Assembly (NCBI GenBank): GCA_963678675.1
Contig: OY783196.1
Coordinates: forward strand, 18,780,138-18,844,137
Source: Xiphydria camelus
Lineage: Eukaryota; Arthropoda; Insecta; Hymenoptera; Xiphydriidae
DNA: 64,000 nucleotides
Direction of reading: 5' to 3'
A program made the translations under genes and the position numbers. The notes under the pieces are model-generated. The model was given only the letters and a program-made list of their open reading frames with translations, made no database searches and had not been told where the DNA came from. Below are positions 21,547 to 34,047 of the stretch, one piece after another (positions within the stretch are counted from its first letter, which is position 1; every line of letters begins with the position of its first letter).

Positions 21547-24500
21547 ATTTATCCTCTTCACGCCCTTGGCCACATATATATGTGGACGTTTAGTTTTCCA
21601 CAATTATAGCCACCATCAATAATAAATAGAACAAAAACCCGACAACAACTTACTCATTACAGAATCCCCCAATCAGAGAAGCAAAAATTCCCATTAATAT
21701 AAAATGAATAAATCGCAAAAGAAAAAAAACATTGTCATCTTGTTCTCGCCACAAAAAAAAACGTCCCTGAAGAGGTTAATTAAATATACCATTTTTCCTC
21801 TCATTGTCAGTGTAACAACGAATGCGACAGGCGGGCAAAGTCCTCGCGCGAAATTCTCGAGTCAAAGCGCTCCCCGATTCACCACCGCCTTCGCCGATAT
21901 CGCACGCGCCGCGTGACGCAGGAAACCTCGCATAAATATCGTCGCGTCCATCATCAAGTCATTATCGACTCCAAGCGTGCGTTCGCACGATCGTGTCCAC
22001 CGTCTGCCGTTAACGAGCCAATTATCCCATTTGCGCCGAGATTGCACATTGTGCGTACGCCGATCCGCGCTTCGAATGAATGTAATTAGTCGCTAACAAA
22101 GTGTTCGCTCCGGATAGACCGTAATACGGATGACGCGTCATCAGGTGTCGGCGCGATGATGATCTATTTGCGGCCGCGGTTGTGCCACGACCGGCTCTCG
22201 GTGCACAGCGGCCGGCAACGCAATCGGCGTCGTACTCGCGGGAATATTTTACCGTTAATGCGTGAGTTTTACAACTGTATTGTTACGTCGTGAATCTCGG
22301 CGCCCGTTCGCGGCCGCGGCGAACGTTTATCGCGCAGGGCCGAGTGATAAACGCGTCGTTTCGACGTTCTCGCGGCGCTTTGGACGTTTCCCAACGCGGC
22401 GGCGAGTTCCGATCGCGATCTCCCCTCGAAGACGTTTCGCAACTCGGCGAGAGGGTGAACGGCGTGTCCTTCGCGGAATCGAACGATAAATTTCGGCGTC
22501 CTCGCGTCGACCTTCAGCGCCGCGCAGGACGAAAAAGGAAGACGAGAAGCGACCGGCCCATCCGAGCGCACACGGCGCTTAACTCGTATTGACGCGGAGG
22601 AGCGGCCCGGTGGGACGAAAACTCGCATTTTCGAGATTCCCTCGCGCTTGGTCACCAGCGCAACCACCTCTTTGTTCGTCAGAGTCAACGCAGCCCGCGC
22701 GACTGCATCTCTCCATTCAAGGATGACTGGAATACAGCACCGACGCGCGCGAGCGCTGGCGTTCGACCCGGAGTCTCGGTGGATCGACTCGACTCTCGAG
22801 TTGGGCGGAGCAACGCAATGCACGCCGCGAGGACTGCTGCAACTGCCGCAGCACCTCGAGTCACCTTCCTCGCGCCACCCATTGGTCGCCCGGGAAACCG
22901 TTACATGCCAGTGTGACTGTACGCGAAATTCCACGCTGCAGCGCACGTGATCGGAGAGGCCGATCGATCGCTCGTGCGAGACGAGAGGCCAGTATCCAGG
23001 AGTCTTAATGTCACGAGACAAGCGTACGGATAAACACTGCAGTCGCTAACCCGACGACAGTGAGTCGTGTGCAGCTCTACACTCGCACGCTCGCGCGCGA
23101 CGTGTCCGTGGGTGAGATGTTCCAGGATCCGGAGAGCTTTTGTAACGACAGCGGAGGAGATACACTCAGGCGTTCTCCGCGATAAGGATAATCGAGCGTC
23201 GGCGAGCGCCGAAGAAGACACAGAAGGGGCCCCCGGCTATTCCTGGCTACTGACTCACGTGCGTTCGGTATGCGGGAAAACTGCCGACACGCGTTCGCGA
23301 CGATATATTATATTCCAGGGTCCGCGCGTGTGTTCATGGGAGCTTTAATGTCACTGAGAGAACCACGGTATTCGAACGCGTAAAAATAGCCGCAGGTATG
23401 CGCGACGGCATTGTCCCTCGCCCACCCGTTCGGAATTCGACGTCGCACGCATCGGTGCACCTGCTGCAACGCCGGAGAGGTGAGAGAGGTCCCGTTACTG
23501 TAATTTTTCTCGGGAAGGAAAAAAGCATTCTTCAGGTGCACACCGACAGCGTCGTACGATCGCGATCGATAACCGGGCACGGACGATAATTGACCATAGA
23601 CGGCGAACGCCGTGTCTGCGTTTCTAAGCGCACGCCGCTCACGGACGACGGCGATCGCCGTCGGTGTGTCGGCGTGCACGCGAGCGGCTGTCTATCTCTA
23701 AATGCGTATACAGAGAACGGCTGTACATGTGGGACAAAATAATTCAGGTGCGCGAAGCATTAACCCCGATTGGGTAAAGGTAGGTTCGGCACCTGTCCGG
23801 TATAAATCAATTGTCGGACCATGCAAACGGCGCTCGAATGGAAAACTGCATTCCGCCGGACCAAAAGTCGAACGCACGCGGCGTTCAATAACGCAATTAC
23901 TTATCAAAGACGAAAGGTGGTCCGGTGGAGTCCGACTCCGAACTCTAATCACGCTTGCGAATCGCGTTCCGATAAATAAATCCTCTCTCTCTCTCTCTCG
24001 GTGCGTTTGTACGCGTGAGAGGCGCGTACGCGCGCGGATTCCTACGCGTCGCCGTCCTGTGCACTCGCTACAAATACAGTCAGGCGCGCGCGTTCTCCTT
24101 CTCCGTTCCTCTCTCACGCGAGATCCAAGCTCTCCGGCGGTGCATACACGTGACCCACTCGCGTACGGTGTCACGTGCAACGGACACCGCACCGAGGCGA
24201 TATATAGCGCGGTCCACCACGCTCTCGCGCACGTGAATTCTGCATAACGAGCACGCGCTACAGAGCGGCGTTCGTTCTTTAAAGAGAGTGCCCCCTTTTT
24301 GCCGTCACTTTTGCCAGCCCTATCATTAAGGGGTAACCGTTACCTATCGGCGGAAAGTAAAAACCCGCTAATTGAGTCGGTTATCGACTGTATTGCGATA
24401 CGGTAGGACTCGACACGACGTAGTCCGCCTCTTTACAGCTCTCGGACTCTCGACGATCCACCCCTCGAGGAAAAAATTATTTCCAATTATTGTGTTCTTC

Positions 24501-24598
24501 TTCCCGAAGTCATTTTTTTTGCTTGCGTAATGATTGAACTTTGACCCCGAGACTGCCCATCGAGGAATTTTATACGATCTATCGGCATCGCGAACGTA
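21547..24598. other. Unannotated GC- and CpG-rich sequence
   Basis: No supported gene despite long open frames. These include a minus-strand frame of 250 codons (22269-23021) and a plus-strand frame of 181 codons (23702-24247); both overlap other long frames and lack recognisable domains. A short (CT)n run occurs at about 23982-23999. The CpG richness could reflect an unmethylated regulatory region, but nothing specific supports that. Confidence 0.4.
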
Positions 24599-24851
24599 CA
24601 GGGAGAAAAGAGATTAGTAATTTTTACAATGATTTCCAGTGCAATAGCACGGAAAAAAGAATGTGCGGTAAATTTCGGGACAAGGCCAATTTATTGTTAT
24701 GATAACTATAAAAAGCTGATAGTAAAACTTGTAGAAGTGGCAAGCGTTGCCATAATTTTTACTAAAATTGTAGTTATCGTAACAATAAATAGGCCCTATC
24801 CCGAAATTAGCCACAAACTTTGTAAATGTTATAATTAATTTTTTTCCATGA
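24599..24851. mobile_element. Fold-back MITE-like element, family G copy 2
   Basis: Shares with 4541-4774 the block GGACAAGGCCAATTTATTGT and its inverse ACAATAAATAGGCCCTATCC, and ends ACAAACTTTGTAAATG, then TTTTTTTCCATGA. The left arm has extra sequence (about 24630-24665) relative to the other copy. The start, ACAGGGAGAAAAGAG, resembles the common terminal motif. No coding potential. Confidence 0.7.
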
Positions 24852-25052
24852 GGGCTTCTCGAGGTGAAATATGGAATTTTTTTATGGACAACGTTCTTTT
24901 TACAGTTCGTGGCAGTACAGACCCATTGACACTCGATACGTATTAATGGGAGATTAATAAATTTTACTGTATGAACTGATGTTTATACTATTACGAACTG
25001 TAAAAAATACGCTGTCTATTAAAAACTTCAATGTTTCATCTCGAGGAGCCCT
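24851..25052. mobile_element. Fold-back element L, ~67-bp arms
   Basis: Left arm AGGGCTTCTCGAGGTGAAAT and right arm ATTTCATCTCGAGGAGCCCT (one base differs in position) enclose inverse blocks TTTTTACAGTTCGTGG and TTACGAACTGTAAAAAAT. It lies directly beside the family G copy. It lacks the CACNGAGAAAA terminus and looks like a separate family with a single copy here. Confidence 0.75.
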
Positions 25053-27985
25053 GTTACTGGAATAACTGTAAAAACTCATGAGTTTTCCCATGATTTTTTA
25101 CTCGTCTTCTTTCCCCACGTAGTATATATAAATTCTGAGTCGCGCGCGATCTCAATAATTAGAATATTCGTAAGATCAACCCGAGCGGAAATCTTTCCAT
25201 TTTTTTAGGCGAGCTAGATCGGACAAAACTTTCGAGTTCCATCCTGCAATTTATATCGCGTTACGCGGGGAAAGTCTCAGACCCAATTTCTGCGAAAAAA
25301 AAAACTCGGCGCAACGGGACACACGCGGTTTCTGTTAATCGGCGGACAATAATTGGCAGGGAAGAATGCGTCGGCGCGGAAAGGCATTAGGAAATGATCG
25401 AAATGCCAATAGACGGCGTCCTAAAAGCACCGATAAATCAGCAGGTACAGATGTAAGACGGACAGCGCAACGATGTTAATTGCACGAATAAAATCCGTGC
25501 GGCCCTCAAGGGGCCCCTTCTGGGCCGAATCATTAACATATCGTTTTGCTGTAAATCCGCACGAGTGACACTAATAACATTAGTCGACCGCGCGAGTGCG
25601 TAGAACGCACGGTAGAAAGTTGACGTTCAAATCGAAACGTTCTTCCCTCGCGGCGTGCCGATTAGGCCGCGCCGTGTGCCGCCGCTCCGCATTGCGAGCC
25701 GATTTATTTTCGATCGATTTAAGCGTGGCAGTCTCGGGTTATTATCCAATAAACGCTGCTCCGTATAACGCGGGCATATAAAATCACATATGCTTACAGT
25801 TTATTGTCCAGGGAAATGGCCCTCGGTTAGAGGCGTATATATTTAACGTACTCACAATCGGTAGTCGCTGTTAAATTTTACACCGCTTAATTAAACAGCT
25901 GTAAAATTCAGCCCCTTAGGAACAGCACTTATTGTTAGCCACTGAAATACCGGTTCATATGTTATGCAGATTTACTACGCGCGTGTTCACTTTAGAATGT
26001 TACATTTCGTATAGAACAGACATTCGATCTTTTTCTCGCGATATATCACGGACTTCGGGGAAACAAAACAAATATACGTCGTGCTCGCGATGTAGGATAA
26101 AAGGTACAGTGGTTAATGGGTAGTGATGGTGATAAATCGATTGGATAAAAGGAAACATAGAAATACTTTAATAACCGAGCGCACGTCATTTTATCCGCTT
26201 AACGAGCCACCGATTATAGATTCACTCTACGAATCCAGGCTGTATACGTGCGATTGAAAAACTGCTCGTGTGTCATAATAAAGATCCGTCGAGCAGCCGG
26301 GCGGCACGCTCAAGTCCCGATGTCTAATCCGACGCGGACCTTCGGCGAATCCAATTATCCGCGAATGATCGCACTCGCCTTCGCTCGACTGGCAAGGTCA
26401 ATACTAAAAAATGAACTTGCTTCGCGCGATCGGTCGGGTAATTTTTCATCCCGAGCAACCACCGCGCGTACCAGCCGCCCGATGCCTTTCGTTTATCGAA
26501 GACATCGAAGTGCACGAGGTGAGGGCCTTGCCCCCTGGCCGTAGCCTCGTTATTTTCACTGTCTGCCGGCGATCGCCGCGCGGAGACTCGCGTCGTCGCA
26601 AAAACCCGACGAATCTGGAGCACGGAAACGCGCCCACCGGTCGTCACGTTGAACGAAATCGCACGCGTCCGTCCCTCGCGCCGTTTCCCAGCGCAATTGC
26701 GTAACGCCGAGTATCGCGCGCTGCTCGCCGCGCCGTTATTGCGGTTGCAGTGGTGAAACTGCTCGTTTCTCCGCGAGCGGCGAGGTTGCTCAAATCGTCG
26801 TGTTCTTCCTTGGTGGATTCGGAGGAGTCGAAAGGCTCTTACTTCGGCGTCCGAGAAATGCACGGGTCGGCGTGCGGCGGACCGCTCGCGATTTTACACC
26901 GAGTTCACTCGACGAGGCGTAATATCGCCATCGTACGGTAAATCCAGTTTGTCCTCTCGTGCGGAGAGTCGTTTTCTTTATCGCGCCTCGCGTTTCTCAC
27001 ACGCGACGACGTTTAATCAGCCGTGAAATTGAATTTGCGTTAAAGTGTCATAATTGAATGAAATCCGCGGCGCGCGGTCGACGGTGAAACGCTCGCGCCA
27101 CGGCGTTAAACGCGCTTCGCGCAGCAGTTACCCGGCCTCTTGGAATTGCGAGCATTGTCGAGAGAATATCGACTCTCTCGTTCTCGCGGCCTATCCACTC
27201 TATTCCGAGAAGAAATAGATGCCAACGCGCGGGAGATAGTATCGCCGAGTCATGGTCGCGCGTGGAGGAATTCAACGGCTCTTTTTTTTTTCCGAAATAT
27301 CGCGTTTCTCCTCGGATCGCGTCGACGATCGTCGTATCGGTGAAGACGAACGCTACCGAATTATTACCCCGCATCGTCCCGATGTCTCGATCCATTACAC
27401 TCCAACGGCTGTCAACGACCATCGTACGCGGCGAAGAAGAGCCTCTGCGATAATTGGCAAAAAAGGTTAATCCTCCTTCAAGACCGCGACGTGCTCTCTG
27501 ATCGACGGACGACTCGTCCGGTTTGCGTAAGGACCGCGCGGGAAGCAATGTCAATGGCGGGACGGCAGCCCGCGAGATGATAAATGCCACGTCCGGGGGA
27601 AGCCGCTAATTGACAGCAGGAGCGACCAGCGTACCACCGCTCGCGGTCTCGTGAATCCGACCGTGCGGCTCACGTGCAGGACACGCGACGCCGCGCGGCA
27701 CTTTTCCTCGCTGAACGATCGAGCGCGCGGTCTCTCGCTACCCGTCTATCGGCGGAAAGGAGTCACGCGGCTCGCGCGCAGAGGATATAGAGTCACGTGC
27801 GGCACGTGATACCGCGAGACCCCCTCCGAGCAAGAGGGGAGGTGGCGGTATTATCCTTCGCTCCACACAGAGTGCCCGACCACGCTCACACCCCAGGATT
27901 GTGCACAGGCGTGGGGCGGTGTCGACATTTCCGCGCGAAACTGATCGTTGCCGTTGGGAGTGAGAGGATGGAGAGAACGGAATGT
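25053..27985. other. Unannotated sequence
   Basis: No supported gene. Minus-strand frames of 179-180 codons (26324-26863, 27048-27590) overlap plus-strand frames and show no domain, signal peptide or splice context. A small inverted pair, AATTTTACACCGC and CAGCTGTAAAATT, occurs near 25874-25908. Confidence 0.4.
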
Positions 27986-27989
27986 CGGG

Positions 27990-28895
27990 TCGCGAACGCG
28001 AAGGAATCGGGGTTTCAGTGAATTTTCTTGCTGGCTATCGCGCGATCTCGCTCACGTGCGCGGCGGCGCGACGCGTTAACATTCGGAGTACGCGAGTTAT
28101 TTTAATCATCGAGTTGGTATGGGATCAAATCGATTTTTAATCCTGCGAGCGATAATTGAGTCTGGTAAAAGTTAGAGTGTAAATTCGGGTAAAAAAGAAA
28201 CGATGCGAAGAAAATGGTATTTTGTCAGAGTCCAAAGTCCAAACGATTTCGCGAATGCGAACGCTAAGGATTGAGATTTTAGTGGATTATTTACTGGTTA
28301 TCGCGCGATATCGCTCACGTGCGCTGCGCGAAGCGTTATTCACGGTGCGTCGATATTCAGAGGACGCGAGTCATTTTAATTATCGAGGACGCGAACGAAT
28401 TTGTACAGGAGGAAGTCGATTTTTAATCCTGGAGCGTTAATTGTGTTTGACAAAAATTGGAGTGAAAATTCAGATAAAAACGGGAGTGTCACGCAAATGG
28501 AATTTTGTCAAAGTCCGCAAGCGATCGATATTTATGAAAGATTACAACGTGGAAAGGATTCGATTTCACGAACGCGAACGCGAAGAATTGGGGTTTTAGT
28601 CGATTTTCTTGCTGGCTATCGCGCGATATCGCTCACGTGCGCGGCGCGAGAAGTTATCCGCGGTGCGTCGACATTCCGAGAATGCGAGTCATTTTAATTA
28701 TCGAGGACGCGAACGAATTTGTACAGGAGGAAGTCGATTTTTAATCCTGGAAGCGTTAATTGTGCCTGATAAATATTAGAGTCAAAATTCAGATAAAAAA
28801 GAATGATACGTAAAATTAAATTTTGTCAAAGAGAGTCCGAGGTATCGATATTTATCAAAGCTCACGTCACGGAGAGGATTCGATTTCACGCGCGT
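27990..28895. repeat. Three diverged tandem units of about 263 and 318 bp
   Basis: The landmark CTGGCTATCGCGCGAT(C/A)TCG, followed by CTCACGTGCGC, occurs at about 28031, 28294 and 28612. Each unit continues with GCGAGT(T/C)ATTTTAAT, then a TCGATTTTTAATCCTG block, then AAATTCGGGTAAAAAAG-like and ATTTTGTCA(A/G)AG blocks. Units two and three also share CGAACGAATTTGTACAGGAG. Open frames recur in register with the units but contain no recognised protein repeat. Confidence 0.85.
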
Positions 28896-28922
28896 GTGTA
28901 AATAAGTAATTAAATCCCAATC

Positions 28923-29020
28923 GGGGAAAGTGGGGTAGAACGGTCTACTCGAACTGGCTTCTCCTTACCATGATTGGCGATGTGTGGAAGGCAGCGCTAT
29001 TCCATTCTACCCCGCTTTCC
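28923..29020. mobile_element. Short fold-back element with GGGGAAAGTGGGGTAGAA ends
   Basis: GGGGAAAGTGGGGTAGAA (28923) is mirrored by TTCTACCCCGCTTTCC (29005-29020). The centre is about 60 bp. The compact inverted-repeat structure fits a small non-autonomous element. No target duplication is evident and no second copy is present in the window. Confidence 0.55.
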
Positions 29021-32000
29021 AATACATGTAATAGGTACAGCTATAGATATCTACATGCATGCAGATGCGGCTAAGGATGCCGCGTGTCGTCGAAGAATTA
29101 TTTCTGATCGGGCACTTCAGATCGGATCGACTCGCGGTGTTACGTTAAAGAGACACTCTCTCGCGGAATCTTCCCCGCGAGCGAGAGATCCGAGGATGTA
29201 TATGAGGATGTTCACCGCGGAGAGAGATTCGCGCTCTTACAGTAGCGATAGAAATCGAGCGGAGTAACGAGCCCCATTATACGCTCGGATCGGGCCACGT
29301 CGTCTGGCTGATGTCTCAATAAAGTTCAGCAGCGGCTTTTGGAATCAGAAGCACACGCGAACGCGTCACGTGAATTGCGTCCACGCGGAAAATAAAAACC
29401 ACGAGACTCGGTAAATCGGAGCGAATTTATATATACGAGCGGGTAACGAAACATTCTCCTATTATGGATTTTTCAACCTTCGCCAAACGAAGTCGTCCAA
29501 TTAAGCCGTGAATTGCAGCATCGCGGAGCGTGTTCTCTCGTTATCGCGAACCGTGTGCCGTTCGAAGGGAACTTGGCACCGTTGGTGTCGAATGTGGAGT
29601 ACGCAAAAAGCATGTTTTACGCTCGACGTGAGTCTGACGGAGTTTATGACGTTTGCAATAAATGAAATCGTTCCCCCGATATCGATTTTTGCGCTATTGA
29701 CCTATACGGACTCAAGTGTAAATACTGCCTGAGAAACTGTAGCAAGCAGATCCGGTTACGAATGTGTGATTGTACGTGTATCCGTACCTTGGATCGAAAA
29801 CAAAATAAATAAAAAATGCCATTAGCCAAGAGTAACCTTAAAAAAAATCAGAGGATTGTTTCTGTGGAGAGCGCCGATCTCTAATAAGGCGAATCATGAG
29901 CGAAATTCCTCACGCGGAAGCAAGACGCTCATTCGCGTTCGACTGTATTATTAACATCGACCTCCCGAAGTACTCCGAATGTGTCTATGATTTATGAACT
30001 GAAAAAAATGTCCGGATTTAAATAAAGACGGAGCCGCAGCACTGATTACAGCCGCGTGCGGTGTAACACTTCTGGATCGTTACGCCGGCTACAGCTTTTT
30101 ATAAGGCGGCAAAAACTATTTCGCTGTATAATAACAGATTCGTACGGCGCGCCGCGTCTTAGAGGGACGGCCGACTCCCGGAAACTTCTTGAGATTAACA
30201 TCTTTAGGGGGAAGTGTTCCACTTTCGTGATACTCGATGGAAATTAAGTGCGCGTCTTGATGGAACGTGCGGGGAATCATAACGATATTTGTAATTAATT
30301 GTCGGTGTAAAAGTGTGATTTGTATTTTTTTCCCAAGCCTCTGAAAAAAACATTTTTCATTTTTTTACGGAGTTTTCTCAAGTCTCTCACATTTAAATTT
30401 GTTCAACTTCGTAATTATTAATATTCCTTAAAAGAGAGTCAACAATAATTGCCTCATTTTTATCTCCATTTTACCCCCCACCCCCTCCGAAAAAAAGCTA
30501 GAGTGAGAAAACTAAAAATCCAGCAGGAAGAGAAGAAAACAGACGAAGTATGTCACCTCTGGGGAGCAAGTTAATGACTGTAATCGCGCTAATAAGCATG
30601 TTGCGAGCAAAACAAGGCACACAATCTCCTCATAACTATTTATCCCGATCATTGTACCGCGTTAAAGGTCACACACTTTCGTATCCGTTCTGTCGGCCGA
30701 GAAAGAGAGGGACGCGATAAAGCCGGAGCGGAAGTGCAGCAGGAGCTGCGTAGAGTAAACCGAAGGTTAGTTCGCTCGACGGGACGAGTCTGCGAGCGTG
30801 GCAAGGTAACAAATTGGCCAATTTGCGGCCGATTCATAAGAGAGAGTTATAATTTAATGAACTTTTGGCCGGGAATCATTAATTATCGAATTCACGGTCG
30901 TCCGTAGCGGCAACTCTCCCTCGTCAGTATAGGCTAAACACAAAGTGAATCTTGATAGATAACGATCTCGGACTAGTTAAGTTCCTTTGTACCGAATGAT
31001 CGATCATCTAGAACGCGATTCTTCGAATAGTTTTTAATAGGTAGGCGAGTAGTCGTTGGACGAGCGTAGTTAATTTCTCGCAGAGCTATTTTTGTATCTG
31101 ATTTACAGCAGAGTTCGTGGTTCCGAATAGCGAATTATCGATTTAGAAGGATATCAATAATTTTGCTCGCTCTACAAATCATTGAAGTAGAAGCAAAACA
31201 CGATGATTGATTAACGGCGATACGAATTAGGCTAAATACTGTAACAGGGTTTCAGAGGCCTTCGTGTAATCCGTTTGACTCAACGCGAGGTCTAATCGTG
31301 ATGCGTGAACGTCGTGAGGCAGTGACGATGGCATATCTCACAATCGATAAACTTTAGAAGGGAAGCATCAATTACGCTTGTCTATATGAAGATCGATCTG
31401 TAAAGGGTATACCTGGTTATTAAAGTCCCGGTGAATCAGATGTAAGATATGATTAATTGCCGAGCGGGTGCACTTAATGTTTGAGAAGGGGATCATGTAT
31501 TTATTAATCGATTTACTGTAACGATAATTTCTCGGGCAATAATTGGGCGTTTCTCTTTCAAGTAATTAAAATAAATAATGTGTGTGTATGTGTTTGCTCT
31601 CGCTTTGCGGCAAATAAATGTATCGTTTTATTAAGATGAATTTCTATGACTGCCTTTTTAAAAATGGAATTTAAGTACATATTTATAGATATTATAATAT
31701 GATACTAAAATTAGCAGCCAGTAGGTACGACCCGTCATACGTCTGTCGTATTATTCAGAGAACAGTTCGATGGCGGACATACGAAGGACCGTATCCACTG
31801 CCTGCTATAACTCCGTCTACTAGCCGCGGCATCATGAATTCACGGCTCTCCTTCGAGTCATTCTTCTTCACAGAAAATTAAACCGGATCACCGATTCTAT
31901 TAACTCCTATCAACGATTAATAAAACCACTTCCTAACGATGCAGCGATTCGTCCCCGCTGTTATCGAAATTGTCTAATAACGATCTCATTGATCTCGACA

Positions 32001-32302
32001 GCAACTCCAAAAAAACTGGCAATGATTCCTCACTGAAAATTGATACCACTCCCTATTCGATCAACCCTTAACATAAATAGACAAGGTAATCGGCTTTCCA
32101 CTTTTAAACCGAACTGCTCCTATATTTAAAAAAAAATTGATTTTAAAATCTCGTCTTCTCCTCCAACGTTTCACAGTTGATTTTCCAACGTGACCTGTCG
32201 ACCCTTCCTCACTATTCACTGTTCTCGACGATTTTCACGCACACCAACCACGAAGAAAACACGTGTCGAAGCACACATTCGCTCCAAAATCTCTCCACCT
32301 AC
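29021..32302. other. Unannotated sequence downstream of the minus-strand exon
   Basis: No further exon is recognised by eye, although the remainder of the gene starting at 32384 (minus) should lie in this direction. No mobile element is recognised. Tracts of poly-C and poly-T near 30320-30500 are the only low-complexity features. Confidence 0.4.
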
Positions 32303-32384
32303 CTGGCATGAGTCGCTCCTGCGGAGGGTATCCCAAAACTTGCGTCGCCAGGTGCAGTCCGATCGTCAACATCAGGATCTTCAT
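32303..32384 (-). CDS. First coding exon of a secreted protein (partial gene)
   Basis: On the minus strand an ATG at 32384-32382, in the context GTGACCATGA, opens a frame of 27 codons plus one base. It ends exactly at CCAG followed by GTAGGT, a strong splice donor. The peptide starts MKILMLTIGLHLATQVLG: a lysine at position 2, a hydrophobic stretch from about 3 to 17, and a V-L-G cleavage motif. The mature part begins YPPQERLMP and would continue with Gly across a phase-1 intron. A TATAAAA box lies upstream at 32691-32697, implying a 5' leader of roughly 270-280 nt. The short signal peptide plus proline-rich start could suit a neuropeptide precursor, antimicrobial peptide or other secreted protein, but I do not recognise the family. 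Following exons were not found. Confidence 0.6.
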
Positions 32385-32690
32385 GGTCACACCTGCTCTA
32401 AACTATCCTGAGAATCGCGAGACTACTTCTATCTTATCCCTCCGGAGAGCGATCACCAGGGACTCTCTTTCTCTCTCCCGACAATCGGAAAAACGCGATA
32501 CCGCGACTGCAGTGCGCTCCGGTTCGAGACAAATGCAATTCACGGCCGACCGAATGCGGACTGCGAGACTTCGAGATACGAACGGGACGGAGTCTGAGAA
32601 AGGTCTAGGTCCACCGGACAGATCTCGGCAGAGCTCCTATCGCTGTCAGACTGTGAGGTAGTCTGGAGGGCCGCGAGGCGCTTTCACCGG

Positions 32691-32697
32691 TTTTATA
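32691..32697 (-). promoter_or_regulatory. TATA box of the minus-strand secreted-protein gene
   Basis: The minus strand reads GCGTATAAAACCGG, a consensus TATA element. A start site about 30-33 bp downstream would fall near 32664-32667, within CCCTCCAGAC. The nearest in-frame ATG with a signal peptide is at 32384. The pairing of box and exon is inference. Confidence 0.5.
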
Positions 32698-33789
32698 CGC
32701 GCGCAGGAAAGCACCTCTTCTGGAAGGGGATCTCGCGCGCTCGCGAGCGTCGCGCGACGTGCCCGCCCCGCTCGTCGCGCGAAACAGCGGCGCGACGAGG
32801 AAGCCGGGGACGTTTTCAACGAGGGGGCGATTTGCGGCGCGCCTGTCATCGAGGAATCCCGGGACCACCGGTCGAGCCTTCCGGTTTACGCGAGCTGGCG
32901 ACGAAATATTGATTAATTGGATCGGTCAGTCGCATGAATAATGGAGCGACTGGTTAACAAATTTATGCTTATCGTTAGATACGTTCGCGTCTCGTCGCCA
33001 ATTTCGGCAGATAGATCGGGTCCTCGAGGTTAATCGGTGGTCCTGGCGCGTTGATACTTCTTCCATATTAACGTTGACTCGCGCAACGTCTTCTTTGAGT
33101 TTCCGAAAACGATAACACATTCGTAGCGGCGCACCGCGTCGTACCGTAAAATTCGCGCATCTCGTAAATATTGCGCATGCGATCCACATGCACCGCGCCG
33201 GAGTAAACTATACGAACGCACGCCGCCCCGTGGAACTCGACTCGATTGTATCGCGACAGATTAGCCATGAATTATGGGGAACCAGATCGGTTCAGGGACG
33301 CGATTGACAGACCGTCGGCTGTTGTACTTTCGGTTTCAGTCCGTTGGTCAGCTCCGTATGTGGGTTGCGAAAGAAAGCAGGTCTTATCTCTCGCGAGCCG
33401 ATAAACCGATCTTCATCTTGTCAGTGGATACGATTCGACGACAAATGCGGTCTTTCTCACGTCAACTTGCGTTCAAATGCCATTGCGTGTGTTATAGATC
33501 TACCTGCCATCATAACTTTGTTAGCGAATTTCAATTCCCCGTTGCAGTCCGCTTTGTCGTTTCCTACTCTTTTTCTTTCTCGGTGGTACTGCCGGCGAAA
33601 GGGCGATTCTCTGGAATTGTTATGGAAATTTTGAAAATATCATAGAGGCTGATGGATGCGAAAACCGAATATTTACTGTAGTAAGATCGAATAAGTAATG
33701 CAAATAATCAACCTAATAAAACATTCTCTTTTAATATATAAAACTGGGGAAAAAAATATCGCTGCATATGATTACGTTCAAAGCAGTAT
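32698..33789. other. Unannotated sequence upstream of the TATA box
   Basis: This is GC-rich near 32700-32880 and mixed beyond. It should contain the upstream regulatory region of the minus-strand gene if that call is right. No specific factor site is claimed. Confidence 0.4.
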
Positions 33790-34047
33790 ATACGGAGAAA
33801 AAGAATTAGTTGGATCTACTAATAATTACTTGCAAGGTCGCAAGTAATTATTTATTTATATCAATTTGATCTTTTTTTCATATTAATTGAATATTTCTTC
33901 CTTGCGATTACATACTGTTTCATACGATTATGAGGAAACGACATTTCATTAATGCATTAAAAGATTTAATTGCTATAAATAAATAATGTCTAACGACCCT
34001 GTAAGTAATTTTCAGTAGAGATCCAACTAATTCTTTTTCTCTGTGTA
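33790..34047. mobile_element. Fold-back MITE-like element, family A copy 3
   Basis: Starts TACGGAGAAAAAGAATTAGT and ends ACTAATTCTTTTTCTCTGTGTA. Arms ACTTGCAAGGTCGCAAGTAA and CGACCCTGTAAGTAATTTTC are imperfect inverses around the shared TTTCTTCCTTGCGATTACAT core. No coding potential. Confidence 0.85.

Noticed and set aside
22269..23021. Minus-strand open frame of 250 codons
   Set aside because: No recognisable domain, signal peptide or splice context; overlaps several long frames on the other strand in a CpG-rich region where stop codons are rare.
26324..27590. Minus-strand frames of 179 and 180 codons
   Set aside because: Low-complexity Arg/Ser-rich translations, overlapping plus-strand frames, no family resemblance.
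31720..31880. Minus-strand frame with EFMMPRLVDGVIAGSGYG considered as the next exon of the 32384 gene
   Set aside because: Its possible acceptors do not match the phase-1 donor at 32303 without creating an immediate stop.
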